19,995 bases of DNA from assembly GCA_946803715.1 (NCBI GenBank), contig CAMPET010000002.1:361011-381005 (forward strand), in the 5' to 3' direction. This DNA is from Beroe ovata. Its lineage: Eukaryota; Ctenophora; Nuda; Beroida; Beroidae. Shown here one piece after another: positions 1-11,700 of this stretch (the stretch's first letter is position 1; the number at the start of each line of letters is the position of its first letter). Below the pieces are notes generated by a model. The model ran no database searches, was not told the origin of the DNA, and was given only the letters and a program-made list of their open reading frames with translations. Made by a program: the position numbers and the translations under genes.

Positions 1-30
<30 letters not shown>
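1..30. repeat. (TG)15 microsatellite at the window start
   Basis: Perfect TG dinucleotide run that opens the window. The window also ends in a TG run, so both edges may be places where an assembly broke on simple repeats. Confidence 0.95.
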
Positions 31-33
<3 letters not shown>

Positions 34-3000
34 GATTAAGTGCTGGACTGCAATTATTGAATTAGCTGCTGAACTTGGTGTTGTAGCTACTAGCCATGTG
101 TGCTTTAGTGAGCCCTCGCACCCATTGTACTGGGTCCATGTTAGACTGTCCTCCTTTGCTATTAGGTGGTTTCCCATATAGGCATTTCATCAACTTTTAG
201 ACGAATGCGCTTAGCGTAGTATTCCAGCGCAATAAAGCAAATTCCCTTGACGACTCACAGTCACACAATGCCTACCCTTAATTTGCCTGCACTGGACTGC
301 CATTGGTTCCTTTTAAACTCACTTTTTTTAGTTTTTCATACTAAACAGTTTCATTAACTCTATTATTAAGTCCATGACAATACCTAATAGTCGGGAATTC
401 TCAAATCTGTTTTTCTCCTCCTTATCACAGTACCTAACATGGTTTTCTAGTTATCAAATAATCCCACAATCTAGACCTGAAATCAGAGGTGTTCACTGTT
501 CATCCGCTACTAATATCATGATTAGTGTCTTGATTTGCAGTTCACCTGCGAGGTTGAGTTAAAACTTTTCTTCCAACCGATAAATGGCTTTTTTCTTTGA
601 ATTTTCAGCATTCCGGCAAAATTTCCGATAATCAGAGCATTCCACACCTAGCAGAAAAGTATGTGCACGTTTGTCAGAATTTTAGCCGCATTTCGTTGAG
701 TTGGACTGAGTCTGAAAAGACCAGTCACGGAGCCCGATGTGTCTGGTTGTCGATCGTCTGACGCTGCGCTGACATCAATATATGATTGCGGTTGGCGTGA
801 TGCCGTTTGATGAACCCCTCTTTGTGCGACGTCTATAACTTGATGAATATGTCATTGTGTTTTCCCCCAATCCTGTGATCACCGCTTTTCAACCACTGCG
901 CAGTGTGCGCCATGCCCAGTTATTCATCTCTTTAGTCCCTATTGATCAGATGAATTTTGACCATTTGCACGAAAAAAGGTTTTGCGTTGAAAAAACACTC
1001 CTCAAAACACAGACACATGCCAACACGCACACACACGCACACCGCAGTGTGCAGAGTTGTCCGCCTGATATTGAGCATACTATTCACCGATGGAAGAGTC
1101 CCGGAAGCACTGTTCGAGGTACAGTTACTCATGATCAAAGATAGTGGTCGCATATACACAGTGCATGTGCACCATGCACGTCCTACAATGGAGGACTCCT
1201 CCATAATATATGTGATAGCAAATCACAGCTATTTATGCAGTCAATACTCAACAGACATCATATTTATCATCAAGGCAACCATATTTTATCCTGTCTGTTT
1301 TCAACCGGGTAAATGTCAAATTTAAACAAAACAGAGTATTTTGTCATAGCCTTCATATCGCGCATGAGCCTTCATTGCGGATGCTGCGATACGCGCCGTC
1401 CGATCTTCGTACTATATAAAGGCAATTCATCATTTGAGCTGAAATTGTGTGTCGCTCAGTTTTCATGTAAAGGTTCAGTAGTATATAACACCTGTACTAC
1501 ACCCTAGGGATAATATCTTTTCACAACCACGAACTACAGTCACGTTGAACGATCACAGCATTCAATATAACAGCTCGGCACTAGAATAACACTTCATGGT
1601 TAATTCCGAACAAATATAATGGCCGTACCAGACAATGGTTTCATCATTTCCATAATCATATTCAACAACACGTTTTGATGCTCCCTTTTATTCCTATAGC
1701 TGCACCACTCCTATAAGTAGTTCTCGCCATATATATGCTCTCTCCCTCGACCCTCTGTCTGCAGTATCTATTCATCACTTCAAGGAAGGTCATATAAAGT
1801 CAAAGGTAAGCAAAAGTTTGATTTTATTAAAATAAAAAATATGGAACAATCCTCATTCAGTGAATCAAAACGAATCCTAATGATTTTGGGGCGTTCTGTC
1901 TACCTGCAGATTCTCTAATGTGTGTAGCACAATAATATTTGATTCGAGGGTTGCCTACGTTGATCAATATAGCAACTCAGTGAGAAAAATCTCACTGCTC
2001 AGATTGCTCGCTGGGCTAGTTTATCACAAGAACAACTCATCAGATCGCTCATCTAGACAACTTTTCGTTTTTTGACCACTTTTATAATTCTGTGCCTATT
2101 TGAAATCAACATGATGGTAGACTCAATCCCTCAACAACTCAGTCTAAAGTCTCAGCTAATTACAGCCCTTATAATAGAGCTAACTTTAACTAAAATATGT
2201 AGGGCTGCTCTTATTATTAACCAATAATTATGTTAAATATTTTTTTAACTAGAATAAATTATTTTTGCTTGTATATCATATGAATGGTGTTTAGTTTTTA
2301 TGCAGAAATAATTACCCCCGCATAGCCAGACTCCTGGGAACTGCAGAGGCACGCAGAGTTAAAATTAGCTGCAAAAGTCCACGCCGCGCAGTGCACTAGC
2401 CAACAGCAGCTTTAGCTCTCCGGATATATTTTAAACTTGCTCTATTGACGTTGGTGTCAAATATTTGCAAGGAAATTGTTTTGCGACTTCAGTTTCAGTT
2501 TGTTCAGAGCTCACGCTATAGCTCACACTGCACCAGCAGCTAGTACTATACTAAAGTGTGTAAATAGCGCCTGCATGGCACGTTAATAATGCCATAGTTG
2601 CTATATCAGATAGAATAAGACACACTATGTAGCTACTGTTATATAGTGGTAGGGGACCAGATGTAAAGGGGGCCAGTAGAATTCCATGTGACACGTAACT
2701 TGAACGTGGCCAAGTGACAACCCTACTATAACGGTCAGGTACAGCTACATCTACACTCCGATACCATAGGCAGGCGGCGGCTCGCGGCAACATAAGAGCC
2801 GTGTTTAACTTCTCTTGAGGGCTGCAGCATCCTGGTAAACATGGCAACAGCTGCACATCCCTGGCGATGTCAAGCATGCGATACCTATCGCGATAACAGC
2901 TTGGAAATTTAAACACATTTACCTCAAGTCTTAGATAAACTATCAATTCATATCACGTGACAAATAGATCAATGCCTGGGATTTGTTTTCTGTAATGGAA

Positions 3001-3179
3001 TAAACCCTCACATTCCCTTCTTTTCTGGACCCTTTTTCAATTTTCAGTTAAGCAGTTTTCAGTTAAACTGGTCAGTTACCATTTGATAAATAGGAGAAAT
3101 CGGAACGAAAGTTGATCACTAAAACATTTACTCCTATTCAAGTGTTGCATCCCTATTTTTACTAGATATCCTGCTCTGG
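31..3179. other. Intergenic stretch with no supported gene
   Basis: Open frames here are short (the longest, 2551-2946 on the minus strand, is 131 codons) and none shows a recognisable domain, a signal peptide followed by a plausible mature chain, or splice-consistent continuation. A CA-rich patch lies near 1011-1042. A perfect 8-base inverted repeat with an AAAA loop (CAGTGAGA/TCTCACTG) lies at 1978-1997. Untranslated exons or regulatory DNA could be present but cannot be recognised. Confidence 0.5.
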
Positions 3180-3186
3180 ACACACA

Positions 3187-3218
<32 letters not shown>
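3180..3218. repeat. (CA)n microsatellite
   Basis: CA dinucleotide run with one interruption (CATACA). A TG run of similar length follows about 150 bases downstream, so the two form a CA...TG inverted pair. Confidence 0.95.
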
Positions 3219-3368
3219 TCTACCAGTACCATAAGTCAAGTAGGGAAATATGGCGGTAGTGTATAGCTGACACACGATAATTGCTAACACTTCCAGGACA
3301 GTGTCGACAAGTTTGTGCCGAGAAACATAGCCATCTAGCTCGATAGGATATAATTCCGTGGAACACTC

Positions 3369-3402
<34 letters not shown>

Positions 3403-3416
3403 GTTGTGTGTGTGTG
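3369..3416. repeat. (TG)n microsatellite
   Basis: TG run with small interruptions (GTTTG, GGTTG). Short open frames reading Cys-Val repeats through it are products of the repeat, not genes. Confidence 0.95.
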
Positions 3417-3464
3417 TTTTCGTACTTCAGCTATTATAATCAGGCAGCAGCAGTTCCCAAGTCA

Positions 3465-3908
3465 TATCTATATTTGTCAATGTTTCATCGTGGTAATGTT
3501 TGCAGAAGGCCGACTTCTCCATTTCAGCATTTCAGCTCTGCATCACTACGGCTCACTTTCGGTTAAAAGTCACTGAACTTGGCATATGCGGTTTTGATCA
3601 ATTCCTGTTCTGCAGTTAGTGCAGGCTCATCTCTTACCTACTATACCCTCTTTAAAAGGGACTATAGTTGGCACACAGATTGTANTATCTATATTTGTCA
3701 ATGTTTCATCGTGGTAATTTTTGCAGAAGGCCGACTTCTCCATTTCAGCATTTCGATCAGCCTGCATAACTACGGCTCACTTTCGGTTAAAAGTCACTGA
3801 ACTTGGCATATGCGGTTTTGATTAATTCCTGTTCTGCAGTTAGTGCAGGCTCATCTCTTACCTACTATACCATCTTTAAAAGGGACTATAGTTGGCACAC
3901 AGATTGTA
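3465..3908. repeat. Direct duplication of ~220 bases with an N at the junction
   Basis: Copy 1 (3465-3684) and copy 2 (3686-3908) both start TATCTATATTTGTCAATG and end AGATTGTA. They differ by a few substitutions and one small indel region (around 3530 versus 3750). A single N (3685) sits exactly between them. Either this is a true tandem duplication, or two contig or haplotype ends that overlap were joined through an N. The placement of the N favours the second reading. No coding function is visible. Confidence 0.9.
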
Positions 3909-5805
3909 GGTAGCAAAGCTAACCAGCCATCTCAACAATAAAATGGCAAAGGGCAGTGTATAGGTAGGAGTTCTCAGTTTGCATAGTATTTGTCAGGTTT
4001 AATGGTGGTTTAATGGTGCGTGGATATAAATAGTATGTGAACCACATCCTGAAAAAAATCCATGCCAGTGTGTCTATTATAATCTATATGCATTATTCTA
4101 CCATTGCCCAAGAGCGCGTTTCCAGTGTACACAATATGCAATCAAATATGAAAACTGGCGTTTTTTTATTAATCAGGGAATTGAGCGTGTACCGCGACTC
4201 TAATCACGAAATTGTAATATACAGACAGTTCAACGTCACACATTATGGTGGTAATATTATGCCTTTGCTTGGGCCCTTGATTCTTAATACTGAATAGTCC
4301 CCTTGTCTACCATGTTAGCTGGCGCCTGGCCCCGAATTCCAGAGATTCTCATAAAACTCTTCAAGAGATTTTGATATTCTCAGCTGACTCATTTCTGCCT
4401 CTCTTTTCACAAGCCAGTATAATTTTCATCGTAGTGCATACTGCATACTATAAACCTGCATACATATCATTAACTGATAAAGACAGCTTGTTTACATAAC
4501 TGCTGGTTTTCATCAGCTATTTTCGACGAAATTCTGCGCGTGCTGCTTCAGGTTGAAATATTTATACTCCCAGGGTCACGAACAAATTCCTGGCATATTA
4601 TATTGTGCTGATAAATACGTGTTCCGTTACTATAGATCTGAACTTTCCGATTGAGCTTGTTTGTACCATGGTTATCCCTTAGGAAGTGGATGAATTGATA
4701 AATGTGGGAGTCCGCGGAGCATTGCCAATGCCAGCCCTACATAAAGCTTATCTCTACTCTTGATCAGAGATTGTACATTGATGTGCTGTCGCATAAACCT
4801 ATAGTAGCTCATAATATGCTTATCGTGTCTCAGGAAAGGGCGTCGCCATATGACAATATCTCACGATCCAATATCAGACCAAATGATTTGGCTAATATTC
4901 CAAGTTCCAACTGTAGATTTTTGGTACATTTGTACTTGAGTACGTGGATAGCGTCACTATGAACCCCAACATGTTACCAAATGTTCAAAGTATATTTGCC
5001 TTTTTCAAAATTTCCAAGGTTCCGCGCTTGTTATCATACGTAAGTACCTACGTACTGTCATCATGCGCTTGTTACACTGGGAGATTTCAATTGACCGCTT
5101 ATCATATTCAACAGAAAGAATGGTTATCAATGACAGCTATCTAAACCAGCAGTAAAGAGCGTGTAAACCATTTTCTCATTACCATTGCAACACTTTGATC
5201 AAAGCTGGATCGTACTGTAAAGAGCGCATTCAGACCAATTTCTCCTATTACCCATTTAGTTGGGTGTGGTTTCTACTCTACCCATCGTATAGTCGGTCTA
5301 TATAGAAGATAGTTCGCCCAGACCAACACTTCATATCTATATTGTTCCATTTTGAACTCAGATAATCCATGAGCTGTCACGGGGCACAATCAGAAATCCA
5401 TTAGACACGTACAGACTGTGTACTAAGCCTGTATCATGAGTGAATCATGGGTGAACCCGTTCTCCCGAGCATATATAGTGCATGAGCAGTTCCTCAACAT
5501 GATATAATACAGCGATTGCAATATGATGGTTTTAGTTGTCTCACACAATGGTGGCGGGACAAGCACACGCCGCCCATGGTGTGCTGTGACTAGTCGCATG
5601 ACCCTGTGTCCAACTACTCATGCCACTCTAACTAAAGTGCCGATTCCTACATCATTTGATCATGGCTGACCGATCAGCTATCAATTTGTTTTAGAATTAT
5701 AGGCGTGGCTTTCAACCATTCAGCGACTTTCTAAGGAAACGCAAGGAAATATTTTCATTTTCCCCAAATAGCTCAGGTATTGCAGAATGCAGGCCTATAC
5801 TTAAT
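3909..5805. other. Intergenic stretch with no supported gene
   Basis: Only short open frames (up to 86 codons) without recognisable motifs. An imperfect hairpin lies at 5542-5583, with about 13 paired bases and a 12-base loop (CACAC/GTGTG, ATGG/CCAT, GCGG/CCGC). Two similar stretches near 5152 and 5217 share GTAAAGAGCG followed by a related sequence, a weak local direct repeat. Confidence 0.45.
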
Positions 5806-6120
5806 GGGTGAGTGGCTTAGTGGTATGGGCACAGGACTTTCGGTCGAGAGACCGCGAGTTCGAGTCCCGGCCACCGCACCACTCAGCTAAGGGTGAGAGA
5901 TTTAACTCAAGCCTATGCAGCCCAACGGTTCACTCTGCCGAGCGTACAGGAAACTGTGCGGGAGGGTTAAATGAGGAGCTGCCCATTGCAGCGAAGTCTC
6001 GGGCGAATAAATTATGGATTTCCTTAACCGTCAATGGCTTGATAACTTGAATCCTTCGATTCCTGTCATTGGCTGAACAGCTGTTGGATTGTTGGAATAG
6101 AAGTAAAACTCTAATAAATA
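5806..6120 (+). mobile_element. tRNA-derived SINE-like element (approximate 3' end)
   Basis: A Pol III A box (TGGCTTAGTGG, 5813-5823) and B box (AGTTCGAGTCC, 5857-5867) are separated by 33 bases, the spacing of a class I tRNA. If T at 5813 is tRNA position 8, the element starts at G5806. The D stem pairs (GCTT/GGGC), but the acceptor, anticodon and T stems have several mismatches, so this is not a working tRNA gene. An extra hairpin CGGTC-GAGA-GACCG lies at 5841-5854. Sequence continues past the tRNA part into an unrelated body that becomes A-rich (AATAAATAGAAAAAG) near 6115-6130, the layout of a tRNA-derived SINE. I found no clear target-site duplication, so the 3' boundary is uncertain. An 80-codon open frame over it is incidental. 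Confidence 0.6.
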
Positions 6121-7844
6121 GAAAAAGAATTGAAGAAGTCTTATCACCCACTAACCGCTCAGTAGTGTCACATTTACAACTCTTCTTTTGAACACTGAAA
6201 CCATTGTTTACTTTTTACTATTCTGTGGAAGGCAGTAATTCTTCGCGTGAAAATTCTCATAATCGCCCATCTAACATCTTACGATAGTGTGGCGAGTAGC
6301 TTGCTATTATTAGCTTTCAGCTTACGCGTGTGTCTTGTTCGTCCAGCTATAGATTGTGTTTGGTCACAAATAGGTTCGCGGCAATTTGGAATGATTTGTG
6401 CAATAGCTCGTGCATTTAGAGTCAACATACAAACCAGTGACGTCAATGGGATTCTATTATTATACTTGGGGTTGTGACGATCGGGTTCATTAGAGCTTGG
6501 TCTATGCATATGCTATATAGTGGTCCACCCAACAACGGACACATACACACACACACACACGCAAACACACAGACACACACACAGCCACACACAAACAGCC
6601 ACACACACACAGCCACACACAGGTATAATAGGTGCCCAACCTAACTATAGCGTATATTTCTCACCCATTGTTTGATGCCTATATGTAAGCATGCTCCGAT
6701 GATGACTGGTGAAGGGGGAAATCATCCGGTAAATTACCTGAAAAACGTGACGTATATGCGACGTGGTCATGACTCGTAATATCAGCTGCACTGAGTGGGT
6801 TGCCAGGTTACCAGGTTACCAATTGCCCGGCGCCCATCCAGATCTTATGCATATATCTGTTATCCTTGTTTGCTGACACACAGCACAACACAGAGAAACG
6901 CAGACATACACAGACACACAGCATAGCCCAGAACAAAGACACGCAGCACAACCATTTGAGCCTTCATTTGCAGAATGTATTAGATTATTTGCAATTTGTA
7001 ACAGTTGGAAAAGTTGTTAACTTGTGAATTTTATTGTTGTGAGCCAGTGTTGACATAACGGAAAATGCCTCGTAAATCCAACTTAGACTTCTCGACGATA
7101 CTCCTGTGGAAATTTGACATGGCCGAATTAACATTTGAATGCCACTGACATAATATACATCCACTATCCAGTGTGCAGAGAATGATCACTTGCTAATTCC
7201 CGATACGATCTATAGCTAGGTTGAGAAAATCTAGTGGTAGAATAGGAGTATACGAACGCGTGACCTTGCCCTCACCTGAGCCCAATTTGTTTAACCCGAA
7301 AGCTAGCTATTCACTATACGTGGGCAACCCCAGATATATTATTGGAATACAGTACTGTATCGTTCAGGATGGTATTGATATTCTGACCGTCTTCACTACG
7401 ACATCTCATCTGCAGGCTTGTGGAGCTGAGGGGACAATTTTGTCAAACAATTAGTCACCTCTCAGCACCTATTACATTATGCAGAAATCTAGAACATAAA
7501 TTAACATATTTTCTATCCCCATTTCGTGTCACGTTCTTAAATAATGCCCATCTTATTAAGTTGAAAATTTCAAGTCGTACTAACCACAGAACTATAATAG
7601 ATTTAGATAATAATAGATTTAGATTTAAATTTGATTATGAATTTCTTATGTCAGTGTCGTAATTCCAGTACCCTGCCGCAAAGTGATTCTCACTAATTGG
7701 TACCATATTGATAAAAGGGCTGTTTAGTCTGATTTCCACAAGAATCTGAACACTTGGTTTATTTTTACTCGATTTCTTCTGCTGTTAGAACTTTGTCACC
7801 GCACTGCAGTATGGATACTAAGCTGTACATTGCACCACACTGAG
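6121..7844. other. Intergenic stretch with no supported gene, CA-rich patches
   Basis: No open frame longer than about 80 codons and none with a recognisable motif. It includes the compound CA repeat at 6541-6621 and a looser CA-rich patch near 6877-6952. AT-rich sequence with repeated TAGATTTAGAT-like words lies at 7600-7632. Confidence 0.45.
6541..6621. repeat. Compound (CA)n microsatellite
   Basis: CA run interrupted at intervals by GCAAA, AGA and CAGCCA units, giving a higher-order pattern of CAGCCACACACA blocks towards its 3' end. Confidence 0.9.
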
Positions 7845-8012
7845 CGTAGTCGTGTAATCAGGTATCGTAGTCATGTAATCAGGTATCGTCGTCGTTTAAT
7901 GAGGTATCGTAGTCGTGTAATCAGGTATCGTAGGCGTGTAATCAGGTATCGTAGTCGTGTAATCAGGTATCGTAGTCGTGTAATCAGGTATCGTAGTCGT
8001 GTAATGAGTTAT
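7845..8012. repeat. 21-base minisatellite, exactly eight copies
   Basis: Eight uninterrupted copies of a 21-base unit starting CGTAGTCGTGTAATCAGG occupy 168 bases. Copies 1, 4, 6 and 7 are identical. The others differ by one to a few substitutions, most in copy 3 (7887-7907) and copy 8 (7992-8012). The period is a multiple of three, so a plus-strand frame stays open as an RYRSRVI heptad, but the upstream and downstream context shows no gene and the strongly basic product has no recognised family. Confidence 0.95.
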
Positions 8013-8768
8013 CACTGCAGAGATTAACAACCGGTAACTCTCCAGTGATAACAGTGATTGCACTATGCTCACTGCAATGCATTAGCTTAGTCCTACCATC
8101 GTGCGTGGTATAGAATCCAAAGCACGATGGTGCATGGACCATTGGTCCTGGACCAAGGATTTAGTGAAATCACCTACATCATATACCTACGTGCAATATA
8201 TAGCGGGCTGAGGATCCTGGCTAATAAGCGATGAGCTGATTTTGCTGAATATCGGGATGAGAATACACTCACAACTAACCAGCAGTGAGAAAGAGAGGCA
8301 TGCGATATCTCAGAGCTGTGTTTGAGCAATTTTGAGATTATAATAGACGTCATACACTGTGATCAGGTTAATTGAATCACCGATCATCATTGCCGCTGCA
8401 GCTCGTCATCAGTATACGAGAGTTAAGGAGTTTGTAGCAGGCTCAAATCGGCAATAAAATTCCCCCTCCCCCCCTCCATTTTGATATCTCAAGTCCTTGG
8501 TAAAATGGTTAAGCCGTAATTAAGATACACTTTCTTTCTGCCCGTCATCGATAATCATCCTGCATGTAGTTGTCAGAGATCAACAGGACGATGTCTAAAA
8601 ACTGTGTTGTGTCTGACTTAGCGATTTCATTGCCATAGGCTGTGCCTATACCTACTGTTTACTGATTTATTGTCACATAACTTCTTTGTCATAATTGGAT
8701 AATTGGAAGAGTATAGTGGTGCCAATTAACTCAATTAACACAAAACCCACAATCCCTATAGCACAAAT
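8013..8768. other. Upstream region of the EF-hand gene
   Basis: Non-coding sequence before the ATG at 8769; it should contain the promoter and 5' untranslated region of the EF-hand gene. I see no convincing TATA box or initiator. A C-rich run (CCCCCTCCCCCCCTCC) lies near 8462-8477. Confidence 0.4.
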
Positions 8769-11700
8769 ATGGTCAACAACAAGGCAGCAACGGCGCTCTT
8801 TGAGTTTTTCGATGCAGACGACAGCAAGGGTTTGACATGCGATGAGCTGAGAGCTGGCATGGCTGGTAGTGGCATTGCTTTCTCGGATGACGAAATCAAA
8901 ACCTTCTTTGAGAAGGTTTGTTCTGTTATTCGACGCAACATTACAACAGGGGAATTGAAGGCAGTGGACTTACTCTTGAGTTACTTGTTTTACTGAGTAC
9001 TGGCATTTAATGAGACTTTTCATCATCCCAGTACGATTCAGACAAGAATGGGGAAATTGATTTCAAAGAATTCCTTGCTTTCTGCATGGATTTGAACACC
9101 AGTGAAAGTGAAAAGGCCGTGACAGATCTTTTCTTGGCCGCCAATACGCATGGAAAGAGGTTTAGTGTTTGTCAAATGCCAGATTTTCATGGACTATTAA
9201 TTTACGGCAGACAGCCGTCACCTCACAGTTAGAAACTCTGAATTTCTATCTAGTGACCGCGAAAAGTATAACATTGTAACTCGTACATGTAGCGCTAAGA
9301 AGAGTTTCAAAACGGGTGACGTGAGGAAAGCTATTGCGACCTACACAGGCAAGAGTGAGAATGATAGGGAGGTTCAACAACTCATCAAGAACGTAAGACC
9401 ATCACACGAAGTATAGTTACCTACCGATACCTAGTGATCACAGAAATCTATACTAATTTCATTTGTTTTCGTTTGCAAAATCTGGGCTCCCGAATAATCT
9501 TGAAATGCCACGCATGTGAAAGTGTGCCACGCGAGGAAAGCACACCCAGAATTGTTCATCCTCCTGATAATCCATGCCCGAACCTAATCACATCAGCTAT
9601 CCCCCTGTATAATGTTTTTTCAGCTCGATATCGATAAGGATGGAGAAGTGAGCTACGAAGAATTCTCCAAAGTTATCCTTGCTAAAATCGGGGAGTCCAT
9701 GAAGAATACTTCAGGTATAGCTAATTAGCATGAATTAACCTCACCATACATCCTGACATCACCTCACTCCTAAATAGGGATACCTTATCCTCATGACACC
9801 ACCTTATACTGTTCGGTTATGAAGATAACTGCTAAAAAACTTGTTTCTAACCTGTATATAACTTGCAGCTGAGTTGAAGTTGTTCGAGTTTTTCGATGCT
9901 GACGGTAACAAGGGGCTCTCTTGTGACGAGCTGAAGGCTGGTCTCCACAGTGTCGGTCTCAACTTCTCTGACGCTGAGGTGGAGAGATTCTTCAAAAAGG
10001 TGGGAGTGCTCATGTATTAACGAATACATGAGAGAGAATAGATATTCAATTATACTTTGTATCAACAACACCCTAACCCAAGCAACTCCCTCCTGAACTG
10101 TTCCCACTCCCACTTATCACACTCCCACCCACTATCCAAGACGAACTCCCGCATCCAAATCTCAGAATACCTATTCCCACCCATTATTACAATAGTACAC
10201 CACTCCACAGTACGATGCAGACCAGAATGGTGAGATCGATTTCAAGGAGTTCCTCGCTTTCTGTATGGAACTCAACGCTCAGGAGGGACAAGCTGAGGTG
10301 GCCAACCTCTTCGCTGCTGTTGATACTGATGGAGACAGGTGAGAGTCAGCCTCGAGATAGTCTCACTCTGCTGGGTTCGAGTGTTAATAGACCTGCATTA
10401 TGTATATAGCTCAAATTTGAAAAACCGTGGGGATCATGCACTATAATACAGAGCCCTCTCTAGGGAATTAACCTACACCATTGACCAAGCATCCCACACG
10501 TTATTCAGGTCGCTCACTAAAGCTGAGCTGATGGAGGGAATCGCTACATACACCGGCAAATCAGTGCAGGATGCTGAAGTCCAGGCCCTCTTGCAACATG
10601 TTAGTATCTCACTCACTGACATAGAAAGTATCTGTATAATATGATTGTGGGGGGGGGGTTGTTGCCCAAAAAAACACAAAAAACCAAAAAAACCTAGCCC
10701 AAGAATGGGGGAAGTAGGGTCGGCCTTGGTTTTTTGAGCTACAACCCCCCCGATTGTGTACATATGACCATTGAATAGTGTCTGTACCGCGTGTGTGTCA
10801 CGTGGTGTGGTAACGTGACACGTGCTCAGCTTGATATCGATGGTGATGGAGAAGTCAGCTACAAGGAGTTCAGAGAAAATATCCTCGTGAAGATTGCAGT
10901 CAAGATGAAGACTGGAGAGTTTGTTCATACACCACCAGGTACCTATCGTTCAGCTGCCTGCAGACGCCACACATATTCCACACAGATAATAGATGATACG
11001 GTGGCAGCTATATGATGCGATATGATAAACTTGGATCATTTTCAGCCGAGTTCAGGTTGTTTGCGTTCTTTGATGAGAACAGTGATGATGGACTTGAAGC
11101 ATCTGAGCTGAAGGACGGCATGAAGAGTATCGGTATTTCCTTCTCAGATGAAGAAGTCACCAAGTTCTTTGAGAAGGTAAATCAAAGATTGCCAGTACAC
11201 CCTGCAGAGGATCGTGACTCACAGTATATGTCTGGGACTTGCTGATATAATGCTGTCGTATATCACCATGAAACCATGCAGTATGACGCGGACAAGAATG
11301 GCAAGATTGACTTCACAGAGTTCCTGGCATTCTGTATGGACCTGAACGCCAGTGCCAGCGAGAAGGCGGTGGCTGATCTTTTCCTGGCAGCCGGGGCACG
11401 AGGAAACACGTTAGTAATAACAACTTAGGGTGAAATGAGATATCGTCGCTCCACTTGTTTTTGCTTCGATGGGCCGAGAGACAATGCGTGACTCCGAGTA
11501 GTGTTCATGTGTTCACAGCCTTGGTACAGTCTCCAATTCATAAAATTTAGGGAATTTCGTGGAATTGCAGCTGTAGCTCCACTTTTTGCCCTTAATTCCA
11601 CTTTCCAGCTATATTTAAAGTCTTCCTGAGCTCGCCGGACTATATTCATAATATGTGCCTACACCTGGACAAGATAAAAGTCCACAAATGTAGAACGTGT

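Noticed and set aside
2551-2946. Minus-strand 131-codon open frame
   Set aside because: No recognisable domain and no supporting splice or codon pattern. Its length is possible by chance in 20 kb.
5806-5878. Functional tRNA gene
   Set aside because: Promoter boxes and D stem fit, but the acceptor stem has four mismatched pairs and the anticodon and T stems have two each, so it is better read as a SINE head.
5808-6050. 80-codon open frame over the SINE
   Set aside because: It is a translation of the tRNA-derived element, of the kind that often gives spurious short proteins. No gene context.
7845-8012. CRISPR-like array
   Set aside because: Units are contiguous with no unique spacers, and the window is eukaryotic.
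7830-8027. Arg-rich 65-codon protein
   Set aside because: Produced entirely by the 21-base minisatellite, whose period keeps a frame open. No flanking gene structure.
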